Source: Lachnospiraceae bacterium
GTDB taxonomy: Bacteria; Bacillota; Clostridia; Lachnospirales; Lachnospiraceae
Length of the DNA: 36,867 bases
Assembly (NCBI GenBank): GCA_017617005.1
Contig: JAFZWW010000081.1
Coordinates: 1-36,867 of the forward strand
Direction of reading: 5' to 3'
The position numbers and the translations under genes are program-made. Of this stretch, positions 1-8,491 are shown piece by piece. Numbering within the stretch: the stretch's first letter is position 1; the number at the start of each line of letters is the position of its first letter. The notes under the pieces were generated by a model. The model ran no database searches. It was given only the letters and a program-made list of their open reading frames with translations, and was not told the origin of the DNA.

Positions 1-59
1 ATGCCCCGGAAAAGAAAGAAAAAATCAGCAAAAATCGGCTTAAAATTCTCTAAATCCTG

Positions 60-88
60 TGGAGAATACGGCGCTCAGATGATATAAT
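60..88 (+). promoter_or_regulatory. Putative sigma-A promoter of the fapA-like operon
   Basis: A perfect TATAAT lies at 83-88, and TGGAGA (4 of 6 matches to TTGACA) lies at 60-65, with a 17-bp spacer. Transcription would start near position 95, giving a leader of about 38 nt to the ATG at 133, which has a GGAG ribosome-binding site at 122-125. The -35 is imperfect, so the assignment rests mainly on the -10. Confidence 0.45.
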
Positions 89-132
89 CTTTAGTATCTG
101 TGTGAAGTTATTTTCGCCCCGGGAGACGAGAT

Positions 133-2394
133 ATGGCTGAAACAAGTACGCTCTATTCTCCGGATCAGCGTTTTGAGATCCAGGAGGGCAGGAAAAAAGG
201 CCTTAATACGAGCGTTTACGAGGATCCTAAGTTCCTAGCGATCCAGATGAGAGAGATCCGTCTGGCGCTTGAGAAGGGTCTTGATGTTAGCGTGCTCAGA
301 AACCCCGAGCTCGACTGGCTTCAGATGGGTGAGATCCGTATCGGCCTCGAGGAAAAGCTCGACATCTCCCTTTACGCGAAACCCGAGATAAATTTCCATG
401 CGATGCGTCAGATCCGCAAGGGTCTCGAAAGCGGAGTGGATGTTTCGGACTTCCTGAACTATCCTCCACTTGTCGCAAGACAGATCCGCAAGTCCAGACG
501 CGACGGCGTGGATATCATGAAATATGTGGAAGAGGGATACAAGGACGACCAGCTCGAACAGATCCGCATCTCCCTCACCAAGAAGATCCCCATTGAAAAG
601 TACTTAAAGCTCGAATTCAGGGCACCCTCCATCGAAGAGTTCAGGAAGGGCCTTGAAAACGGCATCGATATAACTCCCTATGTCAACAATGCCTACGACT
701 GGCGTCAGATGAGGGAGATCAGACTCGGACTCGAAAAGCAGATCGACGTAAGCAAGTACTCCGATCCTCTTTTCCTTGCTCCGCAGATGAGAGAGATAAG
801 GCTCGGACTTGAAGCCGGCCATGACGTAAGCTCCTATGCCAAGCTCAGATTTGCGCCGATCGACATGCGCAGGAAGCGCGAAGCACTCAACGAAGAGGTC
901 AACAAGGCGGCGGAGATCTCCGCTTCATCCGAGACCATCGATTTCGACAAGCTCGGAAAGCTCATCGAGGACGATATCGAGACCGCTCAGGCCGGAAGAC
1001 CTTTCAAGATAGTCCTTTCACCCGACGGAATGGAAGCATACCTGTCCATCGCGGATCTGAACAACAGACCCACCGAGGAAGAAGTCCTCGCGGAGATCTG
1101 GGCCTGCAAGGTCCGTAAGGGAATCCTCAGGAACGAGGTCAAGAAAGCAACAGACGGCACATACGATGACGACACCGTTCTCATCGCGGTCGGCAAGAAT
1201 GCACAGAACGGCAAGGACGGCTGGTACGAATATTTCTTCAAGACAGATGTAAACCGCAAGCCCAAGCTTCTTCCCGACGGCTCCGTGGATTACCAGGATA
1301 TCGAATGGTACGACGCGGTCAAGAAAGGCGACAAGATCGCATTCTACCACAAGGCCGAGGACGGCGTTGACGGATATGACGTAGAGGGCAACATCCTCAA
1401 GTCCACGAGAGGCAAGGAACAGCTCATCCTTTCCGGTAACGGCTTTATCATGGACAAGGACAGATGCACCTACACCGCCAAGATAGACGGAATGGTCAGG
1501 CTCGACGGTGACAGACTCGAAGTCGCCGAGATGCTCGAGGTCGAAGATGTCACGAGTGCCACCGGTAACGTGGTCTTCGAAGGCAGCATCAGGGTCAAGG
1601 GAAATGTCGGTGCGGGAACGCTCGTAAAGGCAGGCAAGGATATCATCGTCGATGGCTTTGTCGAAGGTGCGACCCTCGAAGCAAAGGGCGACATCATCCT
1701 GAGAAAAGGAATGAACGGCTCCGGCAGGGGCAAGATCCACACCACCGGAAACGTCACCGCCAAATTCATGGAAGGCGCGGATGTATACGCCGGCGGTGAG
1801 ATACATATAGACTACTCGATGAACTCGGTCCTTTATTCCGAAGAGACCGTAGAAGCCAAGCTCCGCACGGGAACCATCGTCGGAGGCGTGTGCACCGGAG
1901 TCAAGGGCGTAAGCGCCCAGAGCATCGGATCGAGAGCCGCAAAACAGACCATCATCAGAGCGGGCTCATCATCGGCCCTTCTGAAACTCAATAACGATAT
2001 ATACCGTCAGCTGACCGGTGCGCAGGAAGAGGTAAGGATCCTCGACAATGTGCGCAGGGAGATGGAGGGCAAGGTACCGGCCGACCAGCTTGTCGGACAG
2101 CCCGTGTACGAGAAGGTCCAGAATGCACTTTTCTCCAAGGGAAAAGAGATCGAGGAGCTGACCGCGAAGCAGGAAGAAGTAAGGGCAAAGCTCATAGAAC
2201 TCTCACGTGCGACCATAGTCGCAAAGGGCACGATCCACGACGGAGTCAAGGTACAGCTCGGAGGCGCCAACTGGAGTGCCGAGAAGGAACTGACGGACGT
2301 TACACTTCGCAAGGTAAGGAAAGGGTCCGAAGAGAAGGTATTTGCATACCACAACAGCAAAGATCCCGCGGATCCGGATGCGATCATTGAATAG
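133..2394 (+). CDS. FapA (DUF342) family protein with N-terminal 26-residue repeats
   Basis: The protein has 753 residues. Residues 12-265 hold ten tandem units of about 26 residues (starts near 12, 38, 64, 90, 114, 140, 166, 192, 218 and 244), with the recurring core MREIRLGLE followed by a DVS-Y-P pattern. From about residue 266 comes a FapA/DUF342 region: an alpha/beta N-part, then a glycine- and valine-rich stretch (about 470-620, for example VKGNVGAGTLVKAGKDI) typical of the right-handed beta-helix of this family. A predicted coiled coil follows (about 625-690). There is no signal peptide or membrane segment, so it is cytoplasmic. FapA-like proteins are linked to polar or flagellar organisation in some bacteria, but the function here is unknown. 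It lies 17 bp before an HD-GYP gene and is probably cotranscribed with it. The family call is firm; the role of the repeats is not known to me. Confidence 0.85.
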   Translation: MAETSTLYSPDQRFEIQEGRKKGLNTSVYEDPKFLAIQMREIRLALEKGLDVSVLRNPELDWLQMGEIRIGLEEKLDISLYAKPEINFHAMRQIRKGLESGVDVSDFLNYPPLVARQIRKSRRDGVDIMKYVEEGYKDDQLEQIRISLTKKIPIEKYLKLEFRAPSIEEFRKGLENGIDITPYVNNAYDWRQMREIRLGLEKQIDVSKYSDPLFLAPQMREIRLGLEAGHDVSSYAKLRFAPIDMRRKREALNEEVNKAAEISASSETIDFDKLGKLIEDDIETAQAGRPFKIVLSPDGMEAYLSIADLNNRPTEEEVLAEIWACKVRKGILRNEVKKATDGTYDDDTVLIAVGKNAQNGKDGWYEYFFKTDVNRKPKLLPDGSVDYQDIEWYDAVKKGDKIAFYHKAEDGVDGYDVEGNILKSTRGKEQLILSGNGFIMDKDRCTYTAKIDGMVRLDGDRLEVAEMLEVEDVTSATGNVVFEGSIRVKGNVGAGTLVKAGKDIIVDGFVEGATLEAKGDIILRKGMNGSGRGKIHTTGNVTAKFMEGADVYAGGEIHIDYSMNSVLYSEETVEAKLRTGTIVGGVCTGVKGVSAQSIGSRAAKQTIIRAGSSSALLKLNNDIYRQLTGAQEEVRILDNVRREMEGKVPADQLVGQPVYEKVQNALFSKGKEIEELTAKQEEVRAKLIELSRATIVAKGTIHDGVKVQLGGANWSAEKELTDVTLRKVRKGSEEKVFAYHNSKDPADPDAIIE

Positions 2395-2411
2395 AACATA
2401 GGAGACAGCCT

Positions 2412-3524
2412 ATGGCGGCAAAGATACTTATCATTACCGGAAAACTTGTTGAACGCGAAGAACTCTCTGATATCTTCAGGGAAGGATATGAGGTACTGCT
2501 TGCTTCGAACGGCGAAGAGGGCAGAAAGCTCCTTGTCGAGAACGGAGCCGACCTCGACTGCGTCTTCATCCGTGCGGATCTTCCCGGGATAAGCGGCGAT
2601 GCGCTCGTCAAGGCTGCGGCAGAGAGCGGTCTCATCAGGAAAGTCCCCTTCATCGTGATCGAAGGCGAGGATGATCCCGAGACACCGAAGACCTGGTTTG
2701 AGATGGGAGTCATGGACTTTGCCAAGAAGCCCTTCAGAGCCAGGGCAATCAGAAGAAGGGTCGATAACCTTTCAAGGATCACGAAGCGCCAGGAGGTATC
2801 AAGCTCCAAACTGGGCGCACAGGACGAGACACTCAAGAAGCAGTTCAGGCTCCTTTCCCTTCAGTCGGAGGAACTGAAGAAGAGCCGCAACATGCTTCTC
2901 GAATCGCTCGGTTCGATAGTCGAGTACAGAAACCTCGATTATTCAAACCATATAGAGCACGTAAGAAGCTTTACCAAGATCCTCGGTACCAGGATGATGG
3001 AGGATTATCCTGACTTAGGACTCACGAAGGAGAAGATCGAAGTCTACGCAACCGCGAGCATGCTCCACGATATCGGCAAGATCTGCCTCCCCGACAATGT
3101 CATTCTCAAACCCGGAAGGCTGACGCCCGAAGAGCTCGAGCTCATGAGATCCCATACCACCAAGGGATGCGAGCTTCTCGAAGGCATCAAGCAGTACATC
3201 GGAAAAGAATACGTTGCCGCGGCGTTCGACATCTGCAGATATCACCACGAAAGATATGACGGAAACGGATATCCGGACGGAATAAGCGGTGATGCGATAC
3301 CTCTTTCGGCACAGATCGTAGGAATAGCCGATATCTACGACGGACTCGTAAGCGAGAGGATCTACAAGAAGGCAATTCAAAAGAGCAAAGCATTCGAGAT
3401 GATAGCGGCAGGAGAATGCGGCGTCTTTGCTCCCAGGGTGATGGAAGCCTTCAGAAAATGCCGTGAACAGTTCGAAGAAATAGCAGACCAGACAGGCATG
3501 GAATTTGCAGAAGACGACAAGTGA
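2412..3524 (+). CDS. HD-GYP domain protein with degenerate receiver domain
   Basis: The protein has 370 residues: a receiver-like domain (about 1-120), a charged helical linker (about 125-165) and an HD-GYP domain (about 165-360). HD-GYP proteins hydrolyse cyclic di-GMP or related cyclic dinucleotides in the cytoplasm. The metal-site motifs are present: HD at 219-220, H248, HH at 278-279 and GYP at 286-288 within YDGNGYPDG. In the receiver, the usual phospho-acceptor aspartate four residues before the conserved proline is replaced by R54 (RADLP), so it is probably a pseudo-receiver that cannot be phosphorylated in the normal way. The 17-bp gap from the FapA-like gene suggests a shared transcript. 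The pentose kinase starts 7 bp after its stop, so the operon may run on into sugar genes, an odd pairing. Confidence 0.88.
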   Translation: MAAKILIITGKLVEREELSDIFREGYEVLLASNGEEGRKLLVENGADLDCVFIRADLPGISGDALVKAAAESGLIRKVPFIVIEGEDDPETPKTWFEMGVMDFAKKPFRARAIRRRVDNLSRITKRQEVSSSKLGAQDETLKKQFRLLSLQSEELKKSRNMLLESLGSIVEYRNLDYSNHIEHVRSFTKILGTRMMEDYPDLGLTKEKIEVYATASMLHDIGKICLPDNVILKPGRLTPEELELMRSHTTKGCELLEGIKQYIGKEYVAAAFDICRYHHERYDGNGYPDGISGDAIPLSAQIVGIADIYDGLVSERIYKKAIQKSKAFEMIAAGECGVFAPRVMEAFRKCREQFEEIADQTGMEFAEDDK

Positions 3525-3531
3525 GGTAAAC

Positions 3532-5124
3532 ATGGCAGACATTAAAGCAATTATAACTGAAGGAAAAGCGGTCCTCGGAATCGAGTTCGGTTCCACCAGG
3601 ATCAAGAGCGTACTTACCGGACCCGATCACGAGATCCTCGCAACGGGCATTTATGACTGGGAGAATTCCCTTGTGGACGGCATCTGGACATACCCTATGG
3701 AACAGATTATGGCGGGTATGAGAGGAAGCTATTCATCACTCGTAAGCGACGTAAAAGAAAAATATGACACCGATATCACAAATCTTGCGGCTATCGGTAT
3801 AAGCGCAATGATGCACGGCTACCTTCCCTTCGACAAGGACGGAAAGCAGCTCGCAGAGTTCAGGACCTGGAGAAACACCATGACCGCAGAGGCAGCAGGC
3901 GTTCTTTCCAAGGAATTCAATTTCAACATTCCCCAAAGATGGAGCATCGCTCATCTCTATCAGGCAATTCTTTCCGGTGAGGATCATGTACCTCAGATCT
4001 CATTCCTCACCACTCTTGCAGGATATATCCACTTCAGACTTACCGGCGAAAAGAACATGGGTGTCGGCGAAGCGTCCGGCATGTTCCCCATCGATCCTTC
4101 AACCTGTGATTACGACAAGGCAATGATCGACAAGTTCGATGCCCTCATCGAAGGAAAGGGCTTCGCATGGAAGATCGAAGACATACTTCCCAAGGTACTT
4201 AAGGCAGGCGAAAAGGCAGGAACACTTACCGCAGAAGGCGCAGCACTTCTCGACGAGAGCGGAAAGCTCCGGGCAGGTGCCGCATTTGCTCCCTGTGAGG
4301 GCGATGCAGGAACCGGAATGTGCGCGACCAACGCCGTTGCACCCGGAACGGGAAATATCTCCGCAGGAACTTCCGTCTTTTCAATGGTAGTTCTCGAGAA
4401 GAACCTTTCGAAGCCTCACGAGGAGATCGACGTTGTCACCACTCCCGAGGGACTTCCCGTTGCGATGGTCCACTGCAACAACTGCTCATCCGACATCAAC
4501 GCATGGGTCAAGCTCTTTGCAGACTTTGCGAAGGTTATGGGACTTGAGGTTAACGTTGGCGACATCTACACCAAACTCTTTACCGATGCTTACAAGAACG
4601 GTGCAAAGGACTGCGCAGGCGTCACATCCATCAACTACTTCTCCGGCGAGCCCGTAACGGGACTTGTAAACGGACGTCCCATGGTAGTCAGAACTCCCGA
4701 TGCGGACTTTTCTGTAGCAAACTTCATGCGCAGCAACATCTACAGCGCATTCGCAACTCTCAAGTACGGAAATGACATCCTTTCCCGTGAAGAGAATATA
4801 ACCGTTAAGAACATGATGGCGCAGGGCGGACTTTTCAAGACACCTCTTGCAGCTCAGCAGATGCTCGCAGATGCGCTCGATTGTCCCGTTACCGTTCCCG
4901 AGACCGCTTCCGAAGGCGGAGCATGGGGAATGGCAGTGCTTGCAAACTTCATGCTTAAGAAGGAAGCAGGCGAGAGCCTCGGCGATTACCTTGAGAAGAA
5001 AGTATTCGCAGGCCAGAAGAGCAGCACACTCGATCCCGATGCCGAAGGCGTAAAGGGATTCGATGATTACATGGAAGCTTACAAGAAAGCCCTCAAGGCT
5101 GAGAAGATCGTAGCGGACAACTGA
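3532..5124 (+). CDS. FGGY-family carbohydrate kinase, probable ribulokinase (AraK-like)
   Basis: The start is set at 3532 (GAGG at 3523-3526), nine codons inside the longest open frame. The product has 530 residues and is cytoplasmic. An FGGY N-domain begins at GIEFGSTRIK (16-25), followed by SAMMHGYLPFDKDG. The C-domain contains GTGNISAGTSVFS and the late SEGGAWGMAVLA motif, so the actin-like ATP-grasping fold is complete. Kinases of this family phosphorylate a ketopentose such as L-ribulose or xylulose with ATP. The gene 16 bp downstream encodes an AraD-type epimerase, which favours L-ribulokinase activity, as shown for the AraK type of Clostridium acetobutylicum. D-xylulokinase is the main alternative. 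It lies in a tight plus-strand series of pentose genes; no arabinose isomerase or transporter is in the window. Confidence 0.8.
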   Translation: MADIKAIITEGKAVLGIEFGSTRIKSVLTGPDHEILATGIYDWENSLVDGIWTYPMEQIMAGMRGSYSSLVSDVKEKYDTDITNLAAIGISAMMHGYLPFDKDGKQLAEFRTWRNTMTAEAAGVLSKEFNFNIPQRWSIAHLYQAILSGEDHVPQISFLTTLAGYIHFRLTGEKNMGVGEASGMFPIDPSTCDYDKAMIDKFDALIEGKGFAWKIEDILPKVLKAGEKAGTLTAEGAALLDESGKLRAGAAFAPCEGDAGTGMCATNAVAPGTGNISAGTSVFSMVVLEKNLSKPHEEIDVVTTPEGLPVAMVHCNNCSSDINAWVKLFADFAKVMGLEVNVGDIYTKLFTDAYKNGAKDCAGVTSINYFSGEPVTGLVNGRPMVVRTPDADFSVANFMRSNIYSAFATLKYGNDILSREENITVKNMMAQGGLFKTPLAAQQMLADALDCPVTVPETASEGGAWGMAVLANFMLKKEAGESLGDYLEKKVFAGQKSSTLDPDAEGVKGFDDYMEAYKKALKAEKIVADN

Positions 5125-5140
5125 TCCGTAAGGAGACAAG

Positions 5141-5839
5141 ATGCTTGAAAAATTAAAACAGACAGTATGTGATGCGAACCTCTTACTTCCCAAGTACGGA
5201 CTGGTCACATTCACATGGGGCAATGTCAGCCAGATCGATCACGAAAAGGGACTCATAGTCATCAAGCCCAGCGGCGTACCCTATGAGACCATGAAGCCCT
5301 CCGATATGGTAGTCGTTGACCTCGAAGGAAACGTAGTCGAAGGCGACTTAAATCCCTCATCCGACATGCCGACCCACGTAGAGCTCTACAAAGCTTTCCC
5401 CGAGATAGGCGGCGTCGTCCACACCCACTCCTCATATGCGACGAGCTGGGCACAGGCCGGAATGGACATCCCCTGCTACGGAACGACACATGCGGATTAC
5501 ATCTACGGAAGCGTACCGTGCCTCAGATGCCTTACCGCCGAAGAGATCGACGAAGCGTATGAAAAGAATACGGGAGTACTCATCACCGATTACTTCAAGT
5601 CCACGAACAGGAAGATCATGGCCGTTCCCGCGGCACTCTGCAAGAACCACGGTCCCTTCACCTGGGGCAAGGATGCAAACGATGCGGTCCACAATGCGGT
5701 AGTCCTCGAAGAGGTTGCCAAGATGGCATACAGGGCAAGACTCATCAATCCCGAGATACAGCCCGCACCGCAGGAGCTTCAGGACAAGCACTACTTAAGA
5801 AAGCACGGACCGAACGCTTACTACGGCCAGAAGAAATAA
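5141..5839 (+). CDS. araD: L-ribulose-5-phosphate 4-epimerase
   Basis: The 232-residue length is almost identical to AraD of E. coli. The enzyme interconverts L-ribulose 5-phosphate and D-xylulose 5-phosphate, linking arabinose-type sugars to the pentose phosphate pathway. The class II aldolase/epimerase zinc ligands are visible as H94 and H96 in VVHTHSSYA and H170 in KNHGPF. The acid/base residues fall at D119 (THADY) and a tyrosine near 228 (NAYYGQ), matching the spacing in AraD rather than that of fuculose aldolases. The phosphate-binding segments GNVS and SSDMPTH are also present. The ATG follows an AGGAGA ribosome-binding site. It sits directly after the kinase and before transketolase, as expected for pentose use. 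Confidence 0.92.
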   Translation: MLEKLKQTVCDANLLLPKYGLVTFTWGNVSQIDHEKGLIVIKPSGVPYETMKPSDMVVVDLEGNVVEGDLNPSSDMPTHVELYKAFPEIGGVVHTHSSYATSWAQAGMDIPCYGTTHADYIYGSVPCLRCLTAEEIDEAYEKNTGVLITDYFKSTNRKIMAVPAALCKNHGPFTWGKDANDAVHNAVVLEEVAKMAYRARLINPEIQPAPQELQDKHYLRKHGPNAYYGQKK

Positions 5840-5849
5840 TGTTAAAACA

Positions 5850-5883
5850 GTAACTTCCGAAACCTGAGGGCCGGAGAAGTTAC
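5850..5883 (+). other. Hairpin between araD and the transketolase N gene
   Basis: The arms GTAACTTC (5850-5857) and GAAGTTAC (5876-5883) form a perfect 8-bp stem with an 18-nt loop that can pair further. No T tract follows, so it is not a typical terminator. It may mark an RNA processing or stability point that sets different expression of the upstream and downstream genes; that role is inference. Confidence 0.4.
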
Positions 5884-5921
5884 GTATAAATATCAGCAGG
5901 GAAACTGCAAAAGGAGAAAAA

Positions 5922-6749
5922 ATGGATAATCTTCAGCTCAAGAAATATGCCAACGAAGTTCGTAAAGGCATAGTCACCTCAACACATGCGGCTAAGGCCG
6001 GACATCCCGGCGGATCACTTTCCGCAGCAGATGTTTTCACCTATCTCTACTTCGAAGAGATGAACATCGATCCCAAGAATCCCGAGAAGGAAGACAGGGA
6101 CAGATTCGTTCTTTCCAAGGGACACACCGCTCCCGGACTCTATGCGGCACTCGCAAACAGAGGATACTTCCCCGTTGAAGACCTCACCACCCTCAGAAAA
6201 CTCGGTTCCTATCTTCAGGGACATCCCAATATGCATATTCCCGGAGTAGACATGGCTTCAGGTTCACTCGGACAGGGAATCAGCGCAGCAGTAGGAATGG
6301 CACTCGGCGCTAAGCTTGACGGCAAGGATTACAGAGTCTACACTCTCCTCGGAGACGGCGAGATCCAGGAAGGCCAGGTTTGGGAAGCAGCTATGTTCGC
6401 AGGCTTCCGTAAGCTCGACAACCTCGTAGTCATCGTTGACAACAACGGACTTCAGATCGACGGACCCGTTGATAAGGTATGTTCTCCTTACCCGATCGCT
6501 GACAAGTTCAAGGCATTCAACTTCAACGTTGTTGAGATCGATGCTCACGACTTCGACCAGATCCGTTCCGCATTCACCAATGCAAAAGAGACCAAGGGCA
6601 TGCCCACCTGTATCGTCCTTCATTCCGTAAAGGGTAAGGGAGTCTCCTTCATGGAGAACAACGCCGACTGGCACGGCAAGGCACCCAACGACGAAGAGTA
6701 CGCAAAGGCAATGGAAGATCTTGCCAAGATCGACGCAGAGCTCGCTTAA
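5922..6749 (+). CDS. Transketolase, N-terminal (thiamine pyrophosphate) subunit
   Basis: The protein has 275 residues and corresponds to the N-terminal third of a full transketolase. It carries the thiamine pyrophosphate/Mg site: GDGEIQEGQ (144-152) followed by NN at 174-175, the classic GDG to NN motif, plus HPGG near 28-31 and GSLGQG at 114-119. With the downstream C-terminal subunit it would move two-carbon units between ketose and aldose phosphates in the non-oxidative pentose phosphate pathway. Splitting transketolase into two adjacent genes is common in Clostridia and archaea. AAAGGAG lies just before the ATG. Neighbouring araD and rpe genes supply and equilibrate its pentose phosphate substrates. 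Confidence 0.93.
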   Translation: MDNLQLKKYANEVRKGIVTSTHAAKAGHPGGSLSAADVFTYLYFEEMNIDPKNPEKEDRDRFVLSKGHTAPGLYAALANRGYFPVEDLTTLRKLGSYLQGHPNMHIPGVDMASGSLGQGISAAVGMALGAKLDGKDYRVYTLLGDGEIQEGQVWEAAMFAGFRKLDNLVVIVDNNGLQIDGPVDKVCSPYPIADKFKAFNFNVVEIDAHDFDQIRSAFTNAKETKGMPTCIVLHSVKGKGVSFMENNADWHGKAPNDEEYAKAMEDLAKIDAELA

Positions 6750-6806
6750 CCCTTAAGTCACTACTATAAATACATCAAATGCCGAATACGGCGTGAAAGG
6801 ATAATC

Positions 6807-7745
6807 ATGGCAGACGTTAAAAAGATAGCAACCAGAGAGAGCTACGGAAACGCTCTCAAAGATCTTGCGGAAGAGTTTCCGAATCTTGTAGTTCTTGATG
6901 CCGACCTCGCAGGTGCGACCAAGACCGGTATCTTCAAGAAAGCATATCCCGACAGACATATCGACTGCGGTATCGCAGAGTCCAATATGATGGGCATCGC
7001 AGCAGGACTTTCCCTCAGCGGAAAGATCCCCTTCGCAAGCTCATTCGCAATGTTCGCGGCAGGAAGAGCATTCGAGCAGGTAAGAAACTCCATCGGATAT
7101 CCCCACCTCAATGTTAAGATCGGTGCTACCCACGCAGGACTTACCGTTGGTGAGGACGGAGCTTCCCATCAGTGTAACGAGGACATCGCCCTCATGAGAA
7201 CAATTCCCGGAATGGTAGTTATGTGCCCCTCCGATGATATCGAGGCTAAGGCTTGCGTAAGAGCAGCTCTTGAGCATGTAGGCCCCGTTTACATCAGATT
7301 CGGACGTGCAGCTGTTCCCGTAATCAACGATACTCCCGATTACAAGTTCGAGATCGGAAAGGGCCAGATCGTAAGAGAAGGTAAGGACGTTACCATCGTA
7401 GCAACCGGTATCATGGTTGATTCCGCAATCCAGGCAGCTGAGAAGCTCGCAGCAGACGGAATCGATGCAGAGGTTATCAACATCTGCACCATCAAGCCTC
7501 TCGACAAGGACATCATCGTTAACAGCGCAAAGAAGACCGGCAAGGTCGTTACCTGCGAAGAGCACTCAGTCATCGGCGGTCTCGGATCCGCAGTATGTGA
7601 TGCACTTGCTGAGGAGTATCCCGTTAAGGTTAAGAAGATCGGTATGCAGGACGTATTCGGTGAGTCCGGATCCGCATCAGACCTTCTCAAGAAGTACGGA
7701 CTCGACGGCGAAGGCGTTTATAAGCAGGTCAAGGAGTTTGTATAA
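6807..7745 (+). CDS. Transketolase, C-terminal subunit
   Basis: The protein has 312 residues: the pyrimidine-binding domain (about 5-170) and the transketolase C domain (about 185-305). The glutamate that activates thiamine pyrophosphate is E58 in GIAESNMMG, and THAGLTVGEDGASHQ is the next conserved loop. It pairs with the N-terminal subunit, which ends 57 bp upstream; the active site forms between the two chains. The spacer holds a small GCCG-AATA-CGGC hairpin (6781-6792) just before an AAAGGA ribosome-binding site. Its stop codon directly abuts the ATG of rpe, so translation of the two is probably coupled. Confidence 0.93.
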   Translation: MADVKKIATRESYGNALKDLAEEFPNLVVLDADLAGATKTGIFKKAYPDRHIDCGIAESNMMGIAAGLSLSGKIPFASSFAMFAAGRAFEQVRNSIGYPHLNVKIGATHAGLTVGEDGASHQCNEDIALMRTIPGMVVMCPSDDIEAKACVRAALEHVGPVYIRFGRAAVPVINDTPDYKFEIGKGQIVREGKDVTIVATGIMVDSAIQAAEKLAADGIDAEVINICTIKPLDKDIIVNSAKKTGKVVTCEEHSVIGGLGSAVCDALAEEYPVKVKKIGMQDVFGESGSASDLLKKYGLDGEGVYKQVKEFV

Positions 7746-8423
7746 ATGAAAAATATTCTTGCCCCCTCAATACTTGCTGCTGACTTCAACCATCTCGGAA
7801 AACAGATAGCCGAAGTCCGTGAAGGGGGCGCACCATATCTTCACTTCGATGTTATGGACGGGATCTTTGTCCCGTCCATATCCTTCGGGATGCCCGTCAT
7901 GAAGTCGATCCGTAAGAACACCGACCTGTTCTTCGACACCCACCTCATGATAGAAAAGCCCGGAAGGTATATAGAGACATTTGCGGAAAACGGCGCGGAC
8001 GGCATAACCTTCCATGTGGAGGCAGATCCCGAGAATGCGGGCGACATTATCCGCAAGATCAAGGAAACCAAGGCACTTACGGGCAGGAACCTCCGTGCCG
8101 GAATTTCCGTTAAGCCAAATACCCCGATAAGTGCTATACTTCCATATGCGGCTGAAGCCGACATGATCCTCGTCATGACGGTCGAGCCCGGATTCGGAGG
8201 CCAGAAGCTGATCCCGGAGACAGTCGATAAGGTCAGGGCTCTCAGGGCATTCATTGATGCCGAGGGACTTGATACCGATATTGAGGTTGACGGCGGAATC
8301 ACCGCGGACAATATCGCGGAGGTAAACAAGGCGGGAGCCAATGTCATCGTTGCAGGATCTGCTGTATTTAACGATGACCCCAAGGCAAGCGCGCAGAAGC
8401 TCCTTTCACTGATCGGAGCATGA
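7746..8423 (+). CDS. rpe: Ribulose-phosphate 3-epimerase
   Basis: The protein has 225 residues, the usual length for this TIM-barrel enzyme, which interconverts D-ribulose 5-phosphate and D-xylulose 5-phosphate. The family motifs are complete: LAPSILAADF at the N-terminus, HFDVMDGIFVP (metal and catalytic Asp/His), THLMI, MTVEPGFGGQ and EVDGGI with the second catalytic aspartate, then NVIVAGSAVF for phosphate binding. The ATG at 7746 immediately follows the TAA of the transketolase C gene (zero gap), indicating translational coupling. It closes the pentose block. No clear terminator follows in the 68-bp gap, so some read-through into the PurF-like gene is possible. Confidence 0.95.
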   Translation: MKNILAPSILAADFNHLGKQIAEVREGGAPYLHFDVMDGIFVPSISFGMPVMKSIRKNTDLFFDTHLMIEKPGRYIETFAENGADGITFHVEADPENAGDIIRKIKETKALTGRNLRAGISVKPNTPISAILPYAAEADMILVMTVEPGFGGQKLIPETVDKVRALRAFIDAEGLDTDIEVDGGITADNIAEVNKAGANVIVAGSAVFNDDPKASAQKLLSLIGA

Positions 8424-8491
8424 CGGCAATGCCCCGAAGGGCGGCGCCAGCTGAAAATATTGAATTATTTTGAAAGGTTTGGTTTTAAACA

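Noticed and set aside
1..87. A 28-codon frame from the first base (ATG CCC CGG ...)
   Set aside because: It overlaps the predicted promoter of the FapA-like gene, its true start cannot be seen at the window edge, and it is lysine-rich by chance in A-rich DNA; no support as a gene.
1018..1806. A long minus-strand open frame inside the FapA-like gene, and similar antisense frames in other genes
   Set aside because: They are shadows of codon bias in well-supported plus-strand genes, without ribosome-binding sites or recognisable domains.
5840..5921. Riboswitch before the transketolase genes
   Set aside because: Only one simple hairpin is present; no conserved core of a thiamine pyrophosphate or other known riboswitch could be recognised.
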